From the NCBI GenBank assembly GCA_037783415.1, contig JAZGTN010000061.1:62001-126000 (forward strand): a stretch of DNA of 64,000 nucleotides. The letters are read 5' to 3'. Below, piece after piece: positions 63,601 through 64,000 of this stretch. Numbering within the stretch: position 1 is the stretch's first letter; each line of letters begins with the position of its first letter. A program made the translations under genes and the position numbers. Source of the DNA: Leptasterias polaris (taxonomy: Eukaryota > Echinodermata > Asteroidea > Forcipulatida > Asteriidae). The notes beneath the pieces are model-generated. The model was not told the origin of the DNA. It ran no database searches and saw only the letters and a list, made by a program, of their open reading frames with translations.

Positions 63601-64000
63601 AAATAGTTTGGGGCAAGCCTATATATAACCTCCAGATGAACACCCTGGTACCATTGTGCCAAACATATTCATTCAAAATGGTGTGATCGCCGTCTCTTAC
63701 GTATACATTAGGGACCAATCATTTCCATATTTAAAAATCAAACCTATTATATTTGAATTTAATTATTATAGATTTGAATTCAAATTGAATAGGTTTTAGT
63801 TTAAATCTAATAGGTTTGATTTTTAAATCTGAAAACGATTGGTTCCTAACTACAATCCTAAAGATTAACTTTAAAATCTCTTACATTTAGAGTGTAACTA
63901 CGTAAAAGCTTGCCCCGAATCATGTGATGTAACAACTGCCTCAATAGCCTGAGGAATTCAAATTTAAGCCGTAACTTGTGATAAAGCAAGTCATTGTGCC
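45550..64000 (-). CDS. Receptor-type protein tyrosine phosphatase, copy B (3' part, complete D1 and D2; starts right of window)
   Basis: Last 19 exons of a second copy of the same gene, from the FN3 end (62788) to the stop codon (45550-45552). Exons 14-17 are near-identical duplicates of copy A. The 15 further exons (58103 to 45550, 1,659 bp, 552 residues plus stop) encode tandem phosphatase domains with perfectly matching phases. D1 has the KNRY-type motif, DYVNASYMDG, WPD loop (TWPDMG), P-loop HCSAGIGRTG and Q-loop Gln, so it should be active. D2 has WPI instead of WPD and an Ala in place of the P-loop Arg, so it should be inactive. Its ectodomain exons lie beyond 64000. Copy B differs from A by one extra Lys codon in exon 17 and by lacking the TIR transposon in intron 17. 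Confidence 0.9.
45850..46265. repeat. 51-bp minisatellite x8 that includes the exon 31 donor
   Basis: Unit ATCCATGACGTATGTCCTAA, CAATAAAGTCAGCTTACCTG, TGTCTGTACCA. Donor copies from 45883-45884 to 46240-46241 at exact 51-bp steps. The 201-codon open frame over it is an effect of the period being 17 codons. Confidence 0.96.
46242..46377 (-). CDS. Copy B exon 31: D2 degenerate P-loop
   Basis: 136 bp. With exon 30 it gives QCIDGEGASGAFCALL, so the P-loop Arg is Ala. Ends RHGLVQTQ|gtaagc. The last 20-odd bases and the donor are the first unit of a 51-bp minisatellite with eight donor copies; a TGA follows each donor in frame, so only this donor works. Confidence 0.92.
46378..46977. other. Intron 30 of copy B
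   Basis: AT-rich, nothing recognised. Confidence 0.35.
46978..47123 (-). CDS. Copy B exon 30: D2 with altered WPD loop
   Basis: 146 bp. Encodes LLNWPIGGVP where an active phosphatase has WPDHGVP: the general-acid Asp is Ile. Ends IIIQC plus two bases of the next codon; the Cys is kept. Confidence 0.92.
47465..47832. mobile_element. MITE with GCTACGGCTA/TAGCCGTAGC ends
   Basis: CAGCTACAACTATGGCTACGGC at the left; CTAGCCGTAGCTGTAGGCC at the right. Inner ACTTCAACACATGACGACG matches 27140-27300. Intron 29, ends about 50 bp from exon 29. Confidence 0.7.
47883..48014 (-). CDS. Copy B exon 29: D2
   Basis: 132 bp encoding TCVEYWPERDSASYDGLTV and an ITIRYLSLAEDDAQ strand; VEYWP is the D2 form of KCxxYWP. 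Confidence 0.92.
48015..48663. other. Intron 28 of copy B
   Basis: A-rich with AAACAAAAACAATAAACAAA-type sequence near 48290, possibly a LINE 3' end. Not identified. Confidence 0.3.
48664..48798 (-). CDS. Copy B exon 28: D2
   Basis: 135 bp encoding SHSSKGKYIATQMPLPHTIS, then DMWRMVYDYKSTCIVMLNT. Core PTP strands kept. Acceptor ttttacag, donor CCT|gtaagt. Confidence 0.92.
48986..49352. repeat. 61-bp tandem repeat x6
   Basis: Unit GAGGATTGGTACTGGTATGA, ACTTTAGAATCAGTGAGCTT, TCAGATGGAAATATTTCTCTG. Starts 47 bp past the donor of exon 27. Confidence 0.95.
49400..49476 (-). CDS. Copy B exon 27: D2
   Basis: 77 bp encoding DLFRPHLMTSGEDGSNNYIN and ACFLN, the NYINA motif. A 61-bp tandem repeat starts 47 bp past the donor. 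Confidence 0.9.
49758..49857 (-). CDS. Copy B exon 26: D2 start
   Basis: 100 bp encoding NLNLVTNLPNPNKFKGG and ENVKKNRFPDKLP, the D2 version of the KNRY motif, with Phe where Tyr is usual in an active domain. Confidence 0.9.
49945..50145 (+). repeat. Dispersed AATCAGGGAGA repeat
   Basis: AACAAAGTTTCCATAATCAGGGAGA and GAAACTTTCTGCAGAATCAAG; diverged copy of 872-1060. Both lie in introns of this gene. Confidence 0.7.
50146..51101. other. Intron 25 of copy B (part)
   Basis: Poly-C stretch near 50621. No gene or repeat recognised. Confidence 0.35.
51102..51251 (-). CDS. Copy B exon 25: end of D1 and linker
   Basis: 150 bp coding AQYEFIFDVLIETFLCGDTS then a Lys-rich helix (KLAALKNAIKG) to LQLEFE. 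The CGDTS motif is typical of the D1-D2 junction. Confidence 0.92.
51290..51425. mobile_element. MITE with CAGGCCTGGAATT ends
   Basis: GCAGGCCTGGAATTACATCC at the left and GTGTAAATCCAGGCC at the right; inner GAGAGGGCAAGGCC. Confidence 0.75.
51426..51600 (+). mobile_element. tRNA-derived SINE (family D)
   Basis: GGGGTCTAGAGGTTAAGACA (A-box arm) and GGCGGGTTCAAATTCTACC (B box) at tRNA spacing, then an unrelated body. Confidence 0.6.
51743..51878 (-). CDS. Copy B exon 24: D1 P-loop
   Basis: 136 bp; first codons give (S)AGIGRTGVFLVLDAML, so the full P-loop is HCSAGIGRTG with the phosphate-binding Arg. Ends MIQTP, the Q-loop that exon 25 continues with AQYEFI. Confidence 0.95.
52110..52245 (-). 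mobile_element. tRNA-derived SINE (family C)
   Basis: Minus strand: GCTAAGTTGGTAGAGCGCCG (A-box arm), GTTACGGGTTCAAGTCCC (B box), then TTTCTTTGTTCAACCCAAAC, the body shared with 24124-24330. Head intact at 72-bp spacing but with SINE body, so not a tRNA gene. Confidence 0.7.
52336..52484 (-). CDS. Copy B exon 23: D1 WPD loop and catalytic Cys
   Basis: 149 bp. Contains VRQYHFITWPDMGLP (WPD loop with the general-acid Asp) and ends GPMVVHC AG|gttggt, the catalytic cysteine two bases before the splice. The P-loop is completed by exon 24. Confidence 0.95.
52843..53125. repeat. Dispersed SINE-like repeat
   Basis: GCAGTTCTTATAAAGCACGT resembles the SINE family A 3' end; GGGTTCTTTACATCCATTAC and ACGGGACCTACG are shared with the family B body (57040-57100). 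Likely a SINE with a different head. Confidence 0.5.
53137..53504. mobile_element. TTAA-flanked MITE
   Basis: TTAA at 53133-53136 and 53505-53508. Ends AGGATGGGTATACCTTTGG and CCGAAGGTATGCTTTGCCT. Same family as 17338-17698. Confidence 0.85.
53509..53600 (-). mobile_element. SINE fragment
   Basis: CACAAATGTCAAGACCGGGA and AACCCACACTCTGC are the tRNA-like part of a family A/B SINE, reaching the donor of exon 22. Confidence 0.55.
53601..53726 (-). CDS. Copy B exon 22: D1
   Basis: 126 bp (42 codons) encoding GKCEKYWPDKTACYGDYVV and an ADYIVRDF strand; the KCxxYWP motif is diagnostic. Upstream intron (2.8 kb) holds a LINE. Confidence 0.93.
54056..56030 (-). mobile_element. 5'-truncated LINE in intron 21
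   Basis: Same strand as the host gene. 3' end at an (AAT)n tail (54059-54080); 5' end lost near 56030. Carries a nearly intact reverse transcriptase. Confidence 0.9.
54699..56001 (-). pseudogene. LINE reverse transcriptase with one stop and one frameshift
   Basis: Reads NNYRPIALTSIISKLLES, HGFRPGLSCDTLLL, SLDYSRAFDSLCHQ, GIPQG(stop)VLGPLLFSIY, QFADDTFIY (catalytic FADD) and LNISKCKVL, then after a frameshift near 55130 LLGFIRSVAGHSSLE and LDYCSPIWNQ, the thumb region. The stop at 55447-55449 is a single-base change in a codon that is normally Ser. CR1/L2/jockey-like. Confidence 0.93.
56310..56535 (+). mobile_element. tRNA-derived SINE (family E)
   Basis: B box GGTTTGAATCCCACCTC, body with GTGGATTGGGTTCTCAGTCC and TTTTCCTTCCACATC, A-rich tail AAATAAACCAAATAAATAAA. 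Confidence 0.65.
56553..56650 (-). CDS. Copy B exon 21: D1
   Basis: 98 bp encoding PNKASVCDMWRMIWQENC then AKIVMLTNLREGVK, the DFWRMVWE and IVMLT core motifs of PTPs. Confidence 0.93.
56915..57235 (-). mobile_element. tRNA-derived SINE (family B)
   Basis: Head GGTGGCCGAGCGGCTAAGAG, B box GGTTCAAGTCCAGG, body AGAACACTTATTGTGG and CATGTTTCCTCAGCC; relative of 25925-26270. Ends 95 bp from exon 20. Confidence 0.8.
57330..57366 (-). CDS. Copy B exon 20: D1 micro-exon
   Basis: 37 bp coding GFNEPNKYIASQ(G), the YIATQGP motif region. Acceptor gattacag, donor G|gtgagt. Confidence 0.92.
57704..57780 (-). CDS. Copy B exon 19: D1
   Basis: 77 bp encoding DDFSRVVLEKLPDQ and SDYVNASYMD, the conserved D-x-x-R-V-x-L and DYINANY motifs. 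Joins GF of exon 20 in phase 0. Confidence 0.93.
57854..58000 (+). pseudogene. LINE open-frame C-terminus fragment
   Basis: Plus strand, 48 codons then TAA: RQRKRWEDNIKEGWNGLEFA and a NSQRAVEDMRRDMEE end. The RW-x-DNI-x-EW pattern is typical of the end of LINE polyproteins. Antisense to the host gene, in intron 18. Confidence 0.7.
58016..58103 (-). CDS. Copy B exon 18: D1 start
   Basis: 88 bp encoding NLPDSDRHSFERAKDD then KEKNRYANIIP(Y), the KNRY substrate-recognition motif of classical PTPs. Acceptor gtttag, donor T|gtgagt. Confidence 0.92.
58271..58480 (+). mobile_element. tRNA-derived SINE (family A), copy B
   Basis: Duplicate of the element at 31-240, with the same A and B boxes. Confidence 0.7.
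59120..59310 (+). repeat. Dispersed repeat with AATCAGGGAGA motifs, copy B
   Basis: Duplicate of 872-1060; here it continues straight into exon-17 flank without the transposon. Confidence 0.65.
59496..59824 (-). CDS. Copy B exon 17: Ala/Thr/Pro-rich juxtamembrane
   Basis: 329 bp; same as 2550-2875 except for one extra in-frame Lys codon (GKKKKEMYK), seen as a third CTT in the plus-strand run. The donor GAG|gtgagt joins exon 18 in phase 0. Confidence 0.88.
60007..60486. repeat. 95-bp tandem repeat x5 with CRE palindromes, copy B
   Basis: Same array as 3066-3545; unit 4 has lost about 10 bp (near 60358) and one other base differs. Confidence 0.93.
61307..61362 (-). CDS. Copy B exon 16: stop-transfer
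   Basis: Identical to the exon at 4366-4421 (RKKRRNSSS). Confidence 0.85.
61471..61706. mobile_element. MITE-like element with TGCTTAGC motifs, copy B
   Basis: Duplicate of 4530-4765. Confidence 0.55.
61762..61861 (-). CDS. Copy B exon 15: transmembrane helix
   Basis: Identical to the exon at 4821-4920; single membrane span followed by Arg. Confidence 0.9.
62749..62788 (-). CDS. Copy B exon 14: FN3 domain 3, last strand
   Basis: Exact copy of the exon at 5808-5847, same splice sites, 56,941 bp away. Confidence 0.82.
63709..63848. mobile_element. AT-rich palindromic MITE, copy B
   Basis: Duplicate of 6768-6907. Confidence 0.75.

Larger units (their letters stand above)
58241..64000. repeat. 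Right copy of the near-identical duplication
   Basis: Same direction as 1-7059, 58,240 bp away at the left end. Differences seen: an 8-bp insertion near 58881, one extra Lys codon in exon 17, loss of about 10 bp in the 95-bp tandem repeat near 60358, and scattered single-base changes (58825, 59850, 60845). Confidence 0.97.

Noticed and set aside
1..64000. CRISPR, operon, phage or prokaryotic defence system
   Set aside because: Split exons, GT-AG introns, SINEs and LINEs show animal DNA; the tandem arrays have no spacer structure.

Overview
The window looks like animal nuclear DNA. Genes are split into many short exons with GT-AG introns, and the introns and intergenic space are full of tRNA-derived SINEs, MITE-like hairpin elements, LINE remnants, a decayed Ty3/gypsy element and many minisatellites. 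No bacterial operon, CRISPR array or phage feature is visible. The character of the repeats and the receptor family suggest a marine deuterostome invertebrate, most likely an echinoderm and possibly a sea star. This is inference; nothing here proves the species.

Both genes lie on the minus strand and are copies of one receptor-type protein tyrosine phosphatase. Copy A starts at 24815 and runs left off the window. Seventeen exons encode a signal peptide, two Ig-like domains, four to five EGF-like domains, three fibronectin III domains, a transmembrane helix and the juxtamembrane segment. Copy B enters from the right edge and ends at a stop codon at 45550. It supplies the fibronectin III end, transmembrane helix, juxtamembrane segment, phosphatase domain D1 (all catalytic motifs present) and D2 (catalytic residues lost). 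All exon phases agree across 32 exons, giving a composite protein of about 1,478 residues. The EGF block resembles that of vertebrate Tie receptor kinases, but the cytoplasmic part is a tandem phosphatase.

Positions 1-7059 and 58241-64000 are the same sequence at roughly 99.8% identity, so the window spans one period (58.24 kb) of a tandem duplication, or two haplotypes joined by assembly. Copy A carries a 1.3-kb TIR transposon that copy B lacks, which gives a clean filled/empty site pair.

Layout: 1-25 kb, copy A exons and repeat-filled introns; 25-45 kb, intergenic DNA with SINEs, a composite 1.9-kb direct repeat, a palindromic array at 33.4 kb, a 36-bp minisatellite at 36-37.2 kb, a gypsy remnant at 38.3-40.4 kb and many MITEs; 45.5-58.1 kb, phosphatase-domain exons of copy B with a nearly intact LINE in one intron; 58.2-64 kb, the second copy of the left edge. 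Two minisatellites have amplified splice sites of the gene: one splice donor is present eight times and one splice acceptor three times.
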